DNA of 64,000 nucleotides, taken from Ilex aquifolium (Eukaryota; Streptophyta; Magnoliopsida; Aquifoliales; Aquifoliaceae). Each line of letters begins with the position of its first letter. Position 1 is the stretch's first letter. Location of the stretch: positions 18,129,501 to 18,193,500 of the forward strand of contig OX637401.1 of the NCBI GenBank assembly GCA_951799425.1, written 5' to 3'. Shown one piece after another: positions 44,867 through 55,642 of this stretch. The position numbers and the translations under genes are program-made. A model generated the notes under the pieces. The model was not told where the DNA came from and ran no database searches. It was given only the letters and a program-made list of their open reading frames with translations.

Positions 44867-45286
44867 TCGTAATTACATAATGGACTATCAAGAACCAAGT
44901 GAATTTAGAAAAATCTATTTAAAATCTATTTAAATTTAGAACCAAGTGAATTTAAATCTATTTTCTATTTCAATAAATGAAAGTGAATTTAGAAAAATAA
45001 AAATCTGTTTGCTTTTATGGTAGATATACTAGCAGACAACAAAATAATTTTAGTATATGATTTTGAGGGAAAGATAGTAAATCTAATAGTTTTTACTTTG
45101 GTTTGGTATTTATCAGACAACATAATAACATTCAGTCGTACAAATCAGCCACTTTTTTCGATTTTCATATCGAAGAACTTATTTGGTTTTGCACTTTCAA
45201 AATATTAATTATTTTTTAGTTTGATACAACATGTAAGCGTGTAACGTGACGAAATTAATTTTCTTGTCCCTGCAACTTCTTGTCAG

Positions 45287-45781
45287 GTGTACGAGGAAAC
45301 TACCCAAACATAACAGGAGGGTTTGTGCATGTAGATGATGTAGTGGCTGCACATATATTAGCAATGGAGGAAAGTAAAGCATCAGGCAGGCTTATATGTT
45401 CAAGCATAGTAGCACATTGGTCAGAGATCATTGAGATGCTAAAGACCAAATATCCAATTTATCCATATGAAGACAAGTAAGAAAAAAATTGTAGTTTCTA
45501 TTTTTTGACCTTCACTACATTTTTTAGGTGATAAAAAAAGCAGCAGTTACAAAATCAAATTGCAATTGAGCTGCTAAGCAGCCCCATAACTTGTTCCTAA
45601 ATTGGATGCTTGTAATTGTACCTTGTTTATACTTTTCAGGTGCAGCAGTCAAGAAGGAGTTAACAACCCACATAGCATGGGCAGCATCAAGATTCTTCAG
45701 CTGGGGCTCCCGGCTTTAAAAACACTTGATCAAATGTTCGATGACTGCATCAAAAGTTTCCAACATAAGGGATTTCTTTGA
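45287..45781 (+). pseudogene. DFR/CCR-like reductase (tetraketide alpha-pyrone reductase type), last two exons
   Basis: Exon 45287-45476 follows a TTGTCAG acceptor and encodes GNYPN, GGFVHVDDVVAAHILAMEES and ASGRLICSS, ending before GTAAGA. Exon 45640-45781 encodes CSSQEGVNNPH, LQLGLPALKTLDQMFDDCIK, and ends KGFL-TGA. This is the C-terminal third of the short-chain NADPH reductase family acting in phenylpropanoid and sporopollenin pathways. The Rossmann NADPH-binding part and catalytic Tyr-x3-Lys exons are missing upstream. It is a truncated copy unless distant exons are spliced in. The exon-exon join at K-C is intact and no stop interrupts it. Confidence 0.75.
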
Positions 45782-46424
45782 AGGTCAACATATCTTCTGC
45801 AAGTTCATTCAGCTAATTGGCCTGTTTTGTTATACATTATTAGATTGTGTTGTACAAACTAAAAACATATGGAGCAGAGTTATATGAATGTTCCGGCAAT
45901 TGGGAAAAGAAGAGTCAATATTATATTGAGTTGTAGGTGATGTCTTTGCACCAAAACTTTCTAAAACTGTACTGTATATTGTCTGCACTAGTTATACACA
46001 ACATTTTTAACTGCTTAGGGAACTCAAGTCAATGCTTCATTAGTATCAGTTATTGAAAAATAGAGAGCCACAGGTATAGTATATAGGTATGAATTATAAT
46101 CCTCTTTTCTTGCATTTGTTATCTGTCATACAACACATGCACAGGCTTCATAGTGAAAAAATCATCCCTACGCTTTCCTGGTAGCAAGATCCCCTTTTGG
46201 TCTAATCAACTGCTCCAAATCCGACTGACCACCTGGGTCAAACTTCCAAAGATTTTTTCCTCGCGTTGGCGTTAAAGCATATAGAACATTATGAGGAAAG
46301 ACTCTAAAACTTAAAAGGATACAAATTTAACACTAGATGAGGATGTTGAGATTGAGATTTAGGCCAAAATTCGATTTTGGGCAAAATCGATTTACTTGGG
46401 AATGGAGAATGGACATACTCACTA

Positions 46425-46700
46425 GTGGAGGAAGTGCTCACTGCTCAGTCGGTGGTGGAGGCTGTGCTCACTGCTCAGTCACTGAGTCGCTGGTGGAGCT
46501 GTGGATTAAGTTGAGTCGCTGGTCTGCTCAATCGCTGATCGATGGTCTGCTCAGTCGCTGAGTTGCTGGTAGAGCAGTTGTGGAGCTGTTGAATATTCGG
46601 CTGGAGCTCGTCAGAGTAATACCTGGCTGAGAGTGGTTGAAGAGGAGGATAGCTCAGAGTCGTTGGAGGAGGAGGAGAGCTGAGTGGTTGAAATGTTTGA
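46425..46700 (+). repeat. Degenerate low-complexity repeats (GCTCAGTCGCTG)
   Basis: Variants of CTGCTCAGTCGCTGAG and GGTGGAGC recur irregularly. Imperfect amplification, with no gene. The stretch 45782-46424 holds the reductase 3' flank and nothing recognised. Confidence 0.6.
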
Positions 46701-46740
46701 AAATTTTTGACCTAACCTGTGATTTGGGAAATTTTAAGGG

Positions 46741-47055
46741 AGGTGAATAAACGTTTAAATCGTCATTGCAAATGACGTTTATAAACACGTCATTATAAAT
46801 GACGTTTTCATCCTTTTTTTTTTTAACTTCTGTTAACTACCGTTTAAAATTTCATGTTAAAAACGCCATTACAAATGACGTTTTCAGACAAAAAATTTCA
46901 AATTGAAATCGTCATTTAGAATGACGTTTTAAGAGGAGAAAACGTCATTGTAAATGACGTTTTTAAAAAAAGACTAGGTCTGAGAATTAAGTTTAAAAGT
47001 GATTGGGTTGAGAAAATAAGATCTGAGGAGACTGGGTTTGGGGAAAACCGCCACA
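46741..47055 (-). repeat. Dispersed repeat with palindromic TGACGT units, copy B
   Basis: Reverse complement of the 42235 repeat with moderate divergence. It has five palindromic units (about 46757, 46785, 46861, 46907 and 46940), each an AACGTCATT/AATGACGTT pair with a variable centre. The two copies face each other across 4 kb holding a LINE fragment and the reductase exons. Confidence 0.75.
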
Positions 47056-47060
47056 ATGAT

Positions 47061-48001
47061 GTGCTGGTGGTTGGGGTTGATGTGGGTTGTGGCTGTTAGG
47101 AAGAGGACAGAGCAGTTGTCGTAGAAGGGAAAGAGGGAAGAGCACGCAGTTGCTAGAGAAGGGGTGTAGGTGTGTTTGAAAGTATAATTAATGTTAATTG
47201 GATAGATAACATTAAAATTGGAATTAATGTTAAGTTTATAATCCATTTGAAATGGGTGGTTCAGGACTAATTAGTGCAATTCTAGAAACATAGAGCATTA
47301 GCTGGTTGGTGTCATCATTTTTTGGTAGGGTTCTTAATGTCCGTTACAGCTAGGGAGTGATTTTGATGCGAGTTGTAAATGTCAAGGGATCGTCATGTAA
47401 TTTTTGTAATATCGGGATGTATTCGTGATATTTGGTTAAATGCTAGGGGTCTGGGTGAAATTTTTCCAAATCTTTAAAATGTTTTTTGAAGATGAAAAAA
47501 CTTTAAAACGGTAAAAAAAATAAAAAAAAAAGTGTAACATAAATATTACATATTTTAAAACGCTCTCTCACATGTAGTTAAATTTTTGGATCACCCATAT
47601 GGAAGTCTTAATGAATTGGTCAAGCCACGAGATTTAAACATAGAATTTTTAACTCAAATACCATATTGAAACACCAATTTCAAATGTTTGAGAAGGTTAT
47701 CTATGTACTTCACCCCATTACTTCCCTGCTAACTTTTGGCCATTGAGGGCTAGTGGCATTATTATTGATTCCTCCCCATTTTCCATCCATCCCATTTTCA
47801 TTCATACCAAACAAGGGCTAACAGTAATATTTTTAGTTATTACAGATTGGGTAATCATAATTTCTCTACAAGTTCTGAATTGCTACAAATTCAAGAGTTT
47901 GAGAAGCTAAATCCAAACCTTGGTAATCAAGAATACATTAATGCATGATTCAGTACATGAGGATCTTTGCTATATTGACAAACTATGGCGCCTTCAGATT
48001 T
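47061..48001. other. No gene recognised
   Basis: AT-rich 3' flank of RLK3, with an A-run at about 47513-47533. Confidence 0.6.
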
Positions 48002-50535
48002 TCACTCTAGTTCTCTGATGACTGCCAACTCTTGTTGAAGAGGTCTTCTTGCAGGCATGTTTGCATTTACTCTTGTTGAACTTGTAGCAGCAAAAGGATT
48101 AGGAGGCATGGTTAAGTTGTCTTCTCCTCCTTCTAACATTTGAACCACAGTGTTCATTGAAGGACGATCTGTCGGATACCATTGAATACACCACAGTCCA
48201 ATTATAGTAAGCTTTCTCACTATCTCAACATCTCCGTCTTCTTCAATTCGAATTCGTAGCTCTTCACCTTGGTTTAAGCAATTATATATCCATTCTGGAG
48301 AGTTTTCTTGGCTAGTATTGTTCACTGCAACATCAATACTCTTCCTTCCTCCAACCATTTCAAGCAATAACATTCCGAAGCTATAAACATCCGACTTATG
48401 TGAAACTTTCCCGATATGTCTTGATAACACTTCGGGCGCTATGTAGCCCATTGTTCCCCTAGCAGCAGTTATAGAAACAGCACTTCGTTCTTTTGAACAC
48501 AACTTGGCCAAACCAAAATCAGAGATCTTAGGATTGAAGTTGTGGTCTAACAAGATATTATGGGGTTTAATATCAAAATGCAGGATTCTTTGGTCGCACC
48601 CTTGGTGAAGATATTCAATCCCTTTGGCTATGCCTAAAGCAATGTCTTGAAGCTTCTTCCAACCAAGAGTTTTATTTTTAGAGCTTGTTGAAGAAATGAA
48701 CTTTTCCAGTGAATCATTCGAAAGGAACTCATATACAAGAGCTTTTCTAAATCCATCGGCACAAAACCCAACCAAACGAACCACATTAACATGGTGAATT
48801 CTCCCAATGGTACCAACTTCATTGATGAAATCGTCCCCATTTCCCATTGAACTGTTGAGGACTTTCACGGCAACAAAAATGTCATCGAAAAGCCTTCCTT
48901 TGTAAACGGTTCCGTAACCTCCTTCACCCAATATGTCACTAAAATGATTTGTGATCCTTTTGATATCAGCATAAGAGTATCTTGTGGGCTTGAGAGCTCT
49001 ATAATCCTCCAAAAAATTTTCAATTTTTACTTCATACTCTTTTTTCATTTTAATTGATCTATAGATATGATAGAGTACAGGAACTGCTAGAACAAGAAAG
49101 CAACCTAAAATTAGACCTGCACATAAAACATAATGAGTTAAGAAAGCTTACATTTCTAACAGATTCCTAGAATTACACCTAAAGGGAAAACCAATTGGCC
49201 AATGTTAACGTTTTCCCAAAATAATTTAAAATTTTCACTTTATCCTTTTAAAGACTAAACATGTCACATTGCACTTTGAATTTTTTTTATGGAAAAAAGG
49301 GGATATAAGTATAATGCTACCAAGAAATTCAACATGTAATATGACATTTAAAATCCTTTTAAAGATAAAGTGAAAATTGTAAAATTACTTAGGAAACAAA
49401 GTGTCATTCACCGCCAAAAACAAAAGACAACATCACCTGCCCACAATCGTTTCTTAAATGCATGACCTGTAAAGATTAAAAACATTGTTAGCTTCTTATG
49501 CTCATGAAAATAACAATACCCGAAAAAACCTAACAACATTAGTTATTAGCAATCAACGCACTCAAGGATTCTTCATGCTAAGGTCCACACTGATAATTAG
49601 AATTTTCAACAACTTCATCACTTTATAGCTCCACCCACAGCTATATTTTTTAATCTTGTTTACAGGAGCCTCCTCTGACATACTTTAAAATTTTCCATTA
49701 AAGACCACATTGATAACATATACAACAAATCCAGATTGGTTTAGTGTTAGAACATGGAGTAAGATGTGAGTGTGTCCGTTCTGAGTTTAAGTCTAACTAA
49801 TTAACACGGGTTTATCCGATGTGCGTGTGATTATGTGTATCAGAGTTTGTTTTGCAACTATGAGGCTCAAAAACATTTGGTTGAAACGATTCTCATCACA
49901 AGAAAAAAAAAAAACCTGCAATAGTTAATAGTGCAAATGCCAAATTGCTGTTGGGTTTTTATTTGGAATAATGTTATTTAGACCTAAAAATCTGACATAA
50001 TTTATTAAATTAATGATCTGGTTATATTATAACTGTTGTATCGACGCCAAGTTCTAATGTTTGATTAGCCTACGACAATCCAAGGATACATAGTATTTCC
50101 CATAAATTAGACCCAATAGCATTGCTCATTTAATTAAGCAGTCGGTGATAACGCTTAGAATTCTGCTCCTTCTGAGTGAAGGAGTTTGATGTTCCCTATG
50201 TGAACTAAATTTAAAGCAAAACATAAAATAAATAAAATACCTTTGAGTGTTTTGGGTTTGGCAACACATTCAGTTTCATGTTCTGTGGTATTATCCTTCA
50301 ATCTACAAATCTTGCCTTCAGCTTCACAGAAGCTGCAATTTGGTTTCGACCAACTCAACTGAAGCTTACCTCTTTCATGAAATATATTATAGGGCACCGA
50401 TTCTAAGTTATGAATTTTGATGCAAGATGTCAAAGGATAGTATTCAATGTTCCAGCTAGAAGGTATGACATACATCGATAGAATAATAACTATTTTGTAT
50501 ATGATTTTTAAATTCATGTCCTTTTTATGTTGCAT
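48002..50535 (-). CDS. LRK10L-type receptor kinase with shortened ectodomain (RLK3)
   Basis: Predicted exons on the minus strand: 50535-50241, 49466-49437 (30 nt) and 49116-48002, all phase 1, giving about 479 residues. Exon 1 encodes a hydrophobic N-terminus (KIVIILSMYVI) and only the WAK_assoc part: YYPLTSCIKIHNL, then LSWSKPNCSFCEAEGKICRL. The GUB_WAK_bind module is absent. The last exon begins with the transmembrane segment (LILGCFLVLAVPVLYHIY). The kinase follows: LGEGGYG, VAVKVL Lys, [23 protein letters not shown]. It is a non-RD kinase and complete to IRELE. Normal family members run to 600 residues or more, so either a 5' exon was lost (truncated gene) or this is a genuine short form. 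No upstream ectodomain exon was found to 52 kb. Orientation is opposite to RLK1/2. Confidence 0.75.
49205..49410. mobile_element. Foldback/MITE in RLK3 intron
   Basis: ATTTTCACTTTATCCTTTTAAAG near the left pairs with CTTTTAAAGATAAAGTGAAAAT near the right, about 200 bp in all. No TSD resolved. Confidence 0.55.
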
Positions 50536-52237
50536 TGAATTAACAAGTTGTGTGATTTTTAAATCCGTATCAAAATTATTTTAAATTTAAAAATGTTGTG
50601 TCAGAAATTTACCATTTGTGTTTGAGAATAGGTGCTATTTCGTTGAAAAGTATGATCATCTGCCTGCCTACTTTTCAAACATGGAAAGGCACAAGTCACA
50701 ACTAATAAGAGTTTCTTTGAAGGAGCGGCAACAGCATGGACTTGATGATAGAAATGTATGGACCACTCATATCCATGGAAATGAGTGGTGATTATTCATT
50801 AAATTAGGTAACATTTAATAAATGTCATGTATGAATTATTGAATGATCAGACAAATATAACAAAACATGTTAATTAGAGGTTATCAAACATGACAACATA
50901 AGAAGAAAATACCAAAAAAAAAGTCGAGGATGTGAAAATACACCCATGGGGATACAAATCTACAATAATAATATTTTTAATGATTTCTTTATATAGATTA
51001 CACACAGACTTTATACTCCTATACCACCACTAATCACTTAGGTACTTTTTATTAAACCATGCATGTTACTTGGACAGATTTCGTGTTTGACGGGCCATAT
51101 TTTTGTTGACTGACAATGACTTTAAAGCGACACACTTGACTTTTAGTACACACTTGACTGGGTTGATGCCCACAATCCACACACTTGTTAGTTGGTGACC
51201 TCTGCACCAAAACTGGGTTGATGACCACAATCCACACACTAGTGATAAAAGTGGGACCTTTCTCACCCCCTCATTGCCTCTCTTGTTTTGGCACCTTAGA
51301 AGACTAATCAATGTCAATGTAGGTAGTTGGTGTATCCGGCCATTAAACAAACACTAATAAAAAAATATCCGGTCAATATCGAGTTACGTGTTTTTTAATT
51401 TTTTTAATCACAAAAAAAATCCTCCAAAACTTTTTCTTTGGACTCATCATAAGAAGAATAAATTTGGATATCTTCAATCACACACAAATTATATGTATCT
51501 ATTATGCTAATGAAATACTAAGGAGGAAAAGTTGAAATTAGATGTATCTATTATACTAATGTATACCTATTTCTTTTTTTGCAAGAAAGCCAAATCCGAT
51601 GTAAATGTGTTCAAATATTAATTGTTTACAAATCATTATTTAATCTATCTTAGATCATCATAAATATTTCTAGAAATTGAAGGTCGTATCATGATTGATA
51701 AGAAAATAATAACCAAATAACACAAAAAAAGGAATAGATCGATTTAATAGTACTTCTGATTCTCAAATTATGTATGTTTTATAAGTTTAGCACTCATTGT
51801 ATTTATTTTATAAATTTAGTCTTTAAAGTTTTATTTCGTGTAACATTGATCTCTAATCAGACAATTCGTTAAATTTTTTGATGAAAGTGATCACCTGTCA
51901 TTCTTTTAGGCATTATCACGTGACTGACACGGATCATTCTAGTTAAAACTTAAGGGTCCGTCTGTGTATAGTGACCATTTAAATATAAATTAGATATTTT
52001 AAGAACTAAATTGAGAAAATTAATATTTTAAGGACCAAACTGATAAAACGTGTATATTTTAGATATCAAAAGTACTAACTAAATCAAACTAAATCTTATG
52101 TCCCACTTATTTTGGGGTCGACTTTATGAGTCCGTCTTTGTCATTCGATATGATCATGCATTAGACATTCATTTAAATTAAATATTTCATATTTTTTTTT
52201 ATTATTTCGTTCAATGTTAATTTTGATTTACTTCTAG
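50536..52237. other. Spacer between RLK3 and RLK2, with a foldback repeat
   Basis: A 34-bp motif (ACTGGGTTGATGMCCACAATCC) is duplicated at about 51155 and 51211. At about 51745-52085 TTTAGTCTTTAAAGTTTTAT on the left and TTTTAAGGACCAAACTGATAAAA on the right form an imperfect foldback of Mutator-like style. No gene was recognised. This is the putative intergenic promoter region for RLK3 (leftward) and RLK2 (rightward). Confidence 0.55.
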
Positions 52238-52456
52238 TCTAGTACCATTAGGTGAAATTTTATCTACGAAATTTTATCTACTTTTCCAACTGATGCCCCT
52301 ATTGGCCTCCTCTGTTTATCATGATGAATAAGGTCTCCTAAGGTATCTATAGCATTGCTCTTTTTTTAAATTTGCGTCTTCAAATCCCCTCTTCCACCTT
52401 CTCCTCTGAAAACTTGCTTCTGGTTCTTGTTGGAAACTCTCTCTCTCTCTCTCTCC

Positions 52457-55400
52457 ATGACGAGAGAAAATCTGGTTGTTGTGGGTTTCACAATCCTTGT
52501 TCTCATCTACTTCCCCCAAACTTGCTGGGGTAAGCAGAATCATTACTGTGACCCTTCTTTTTGCGGCAATATCAATAACATCAGTTACCCTTTCCGATTA
52601 AAAGATGATCCAAAAAACTGTGGCCACCCCAAATATGAGCTTGCTTGTGAACACAATATCACTATTTTATACCTGGGCTCCCATAAACATAAATACTACG
52701 TCCAATCTATCAACTATCCTAACTTCACAATCCGCCTTGTTGATTCTGATGTACAAAAAAAGGATAATTGCTCCTTTCTTCCTTCGTATTCGTTAACCTT
52801 CGCTCCCAAAGATCCATATAGCCTTAAATATTACAAGTTGGAAAGGTACCTGCAAAAGAGGATAAACTTGCCTATTACCTTGATCAGTTGTCCATATCCT
52901 GTTGATTCTCCTCTTAATTACAAGGGTATTTCTCCTTGTGTCAGTGGAGTTTATCCAACAAACTCCTCTTTATCCTCCTCTTATGTTAAGGTTGGGCCAT
53001 TGATGGCAGTAGAAGTGAGAGAGAGGTGTAGTATTGAGGTAATGGCGATGACATCATGGCCATTTAAGGATGATAATAATCTCTCTTTTTCAGACATCTA
53101 CAACGCCATGGCATATGGATTTGAGCTTTCATGGTTTAAAGTTCATTGTAAGAAGTGCGATGAGTGCTACCTAACTGACGCCGACAAGCAAAAATGCAAA
53201 GTTGGTTTTTGCTCCAATGTTGGAGTACTTGAATGTAAAATCTGCTAGACCCTTTTCATTTAGTCTTGATTTACATATTTATCTTTTTTCCTTTTTGGTT
53301 ATGTGGTTTTGATTTTAACATGATATTGCTTTTTAATTGATCTGTGATGGACTCTCTTTGTCTACCACTGTCTGCCTCTACCTTTCCGTTCTGCATTTGT
53401 AAATTGTTGTGTTGCAGTTGAGCTTCAGTCATACTGTTATGCTCACTTCTTTAATTTTTAACTACTACATTTGATATCTTAACCATAATATTTAGAATTG
53501 TCGGTCTAAATCTTGATTGAATTTATAGAAATACTTTTTCGATAGTAATAATAATGAAATTATTATGCAACTATTTCAAACTATAAAAATTCGACGTAAT
53601 CCATTATAAATAATTGTAAGTAGCCTCGCTTTTTTATAAATTGTAGTATTTTATCAGTAAGGAAATTGGAGAGGGATTCATTAACATAACAGGGTGTAGA
53701 AGATTGTATAACAATAAATTAATAATTTTTTTATTTTCTGGTTTAATTAAATTAACCCCTTTTACTATGATATATTATTGTTTTATTCTCTGATGGTAAT
53801 TTTTATCGCAACAATACAGGTATCAAGTTCTGGCTTTGGGACATCGTTTACGGCTGTATGTATTCTTTCTTTCTCCTGTCATATTTGTTTCTCTGCCACC
53901 TATGAAGTTTGGGAAAAATGTGAAAGGGCACAGATGAAAATTTTGCAAGTTATTAGTCGAAAATCGAAATAACTGGCCGGGGCAAAGCTAAACATGAATT
54001 AAACAGAACGGATTGGGTTAGCAATCGAACATGCATGGGACGAGGTGTTAATTTGCACGGAATTTGAGTCTCTCAAGTCACATAATAATCGGCCAGTGGG
54101 TGTCATCTACGGGTAATTGTGTACATTCAAAGTTTGTATTGCCGCTGAATCCAAAAATTGTTCGGTTAACACGATCCCCACATACCAAAAAAAAAAACTC
54201 AACTTGAGTTGGAGCCTGAAGCCTAGACAAAGGTGTCCAAAGAAAAATTGTTCAACATAGACTCAACCCTTGCAGTCTATGTACATTATGCTGCTTACAA
54301 AGTTTCATTTGAAACAATTATTTTTGATTATGCAAGCTACCTCTTTGTTTTAATTGCTTGTCTTGTATTTCGTACAGGTATCGTGTACGGCATTGGTAAG
54401 CCCCTGCATCCTTTATAACTAAATTGTGCGTAGTTCTACTTAGAAATGATGCAGTACCAAATCATTTTCTCATGGTTTTCCTCTTAATTTTCTTGCACAG
54501 GACTGCACATTGCAGCAAAATTTCTGATTGGGTTGCCAAGCATATTTGTGTTTATAATCTATAAACTGCGAAGAAGGCATTTGTCGATGTTTGATGCAAT
54601 TGAAAGGTTTCTACGAAGTCAGAATAACCTCATGCCCATTAGGTACTCCTATTCAGAGGTTAAAAAGATGACAAAAGGCTTCAAGGAAAAATTGGGTGAA
54701 GGGGGTTATGGTACTGTGTATAAAGGAAAACTTCGAAGTGGCCGACTTGCAGCAGTAAAGATATTGGGCAAAGCCAAAGCTAATGGGCAAGAATTCATCA
54801 ATGAAGTTGCTTCGATTGGAAGGATTCACCATGTCAATGTGGTGCAACTAATTGGATTTTGTGCTGAGAGATCCAAGCGCGCTCTTGTGTACGAATTCAT
54901 GCCGAATGGTTCACTGGAGAAGTACATCCTTCCTCGAGAAGGAAGTATCTCCTTGAGCTGGGAGAAGAAGTATGAGATTGCACTTGGTGTGGCTCGTGGA
55001 ATTGAATACTTGCATCGAGGCTGTGATATTCAGATTCTCCATTTCGATATCAAACCACACAACATTCTTCTAGATGATAACTTCATTCCAAAAGTTTCTG
55101 ACTTTGGGCTAGCCAAATTGTATCCAACTGATAACAGCATTGTGAATCTAACTGCAGCTCGGGGAACAATAGGTTATGTAGCTCCAGAATTGATCAACAG
55201 AAGCATCGGAGGTGTCTCATCTAAGGCTGATGTTTACAGCTTTGGAATGCTATTGATGGAAATGGTAGGATTAAAGACAGAGTTGATGCACACTGAAGAG
55301 AATTCTACCCAATACTTTCCATTCTGGATTTACGATCGGTTCAATAAAGGCAAGGAAATTGAAATTGAAGAAGCAACTGATGATGAAAAGAAAATCACTA

Positions 55401-55642
55401 GGAAGATGACCTTGGTTTCATTATGGTGCATCCAGACAAATCCAGTTGGCCGTCCTTCAATGAGAAAGGTAGTGGAGATGCTAGAAGGGGAAGTTGAACA
55501 TTTGCAAATGCCTCCTGATCCTTGTCAAACTACTCAAGATGCACCATTTGAGCAAGCATTCAGTGGAGAATCCACAGAGTCAGAGGCTTTGCTGTGTAAT
55601 TCTTCTAGTTACATCAACTCCTTAGATGTGGTTATAGATTGA
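52457..55642 (+). CDS. LRK10L/Lr10-type receptor-like kinase (RLK2), 4 exons
   Basis: Predicted exons: 52457-53234, 53820-53855 (36 nt), 54378-54395 (18 nt) and 54501-55642, all phase 1, giving about 657 residues. ATG 52457 is chosen because the signal peptide starts there, as in RLK1. Ectodomain, transmembrane segment ([12 protein letters not shown]) and non-RD kinase ([24 protein letters not shown]) parallel RLK1. Against RLK1 I count about 20 substitutions and one indel in the exon-1 protein, but only about 7 in the kinase exon. Exon 3 is 18 nt instead of 30. Exon 1 read through ends at TAG 53246-53248. Probable role: plasma-membrane receptor in defence or stress signalling, as for LRK10L relatives; the ligand is unknown. 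Confidence 0.9.
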
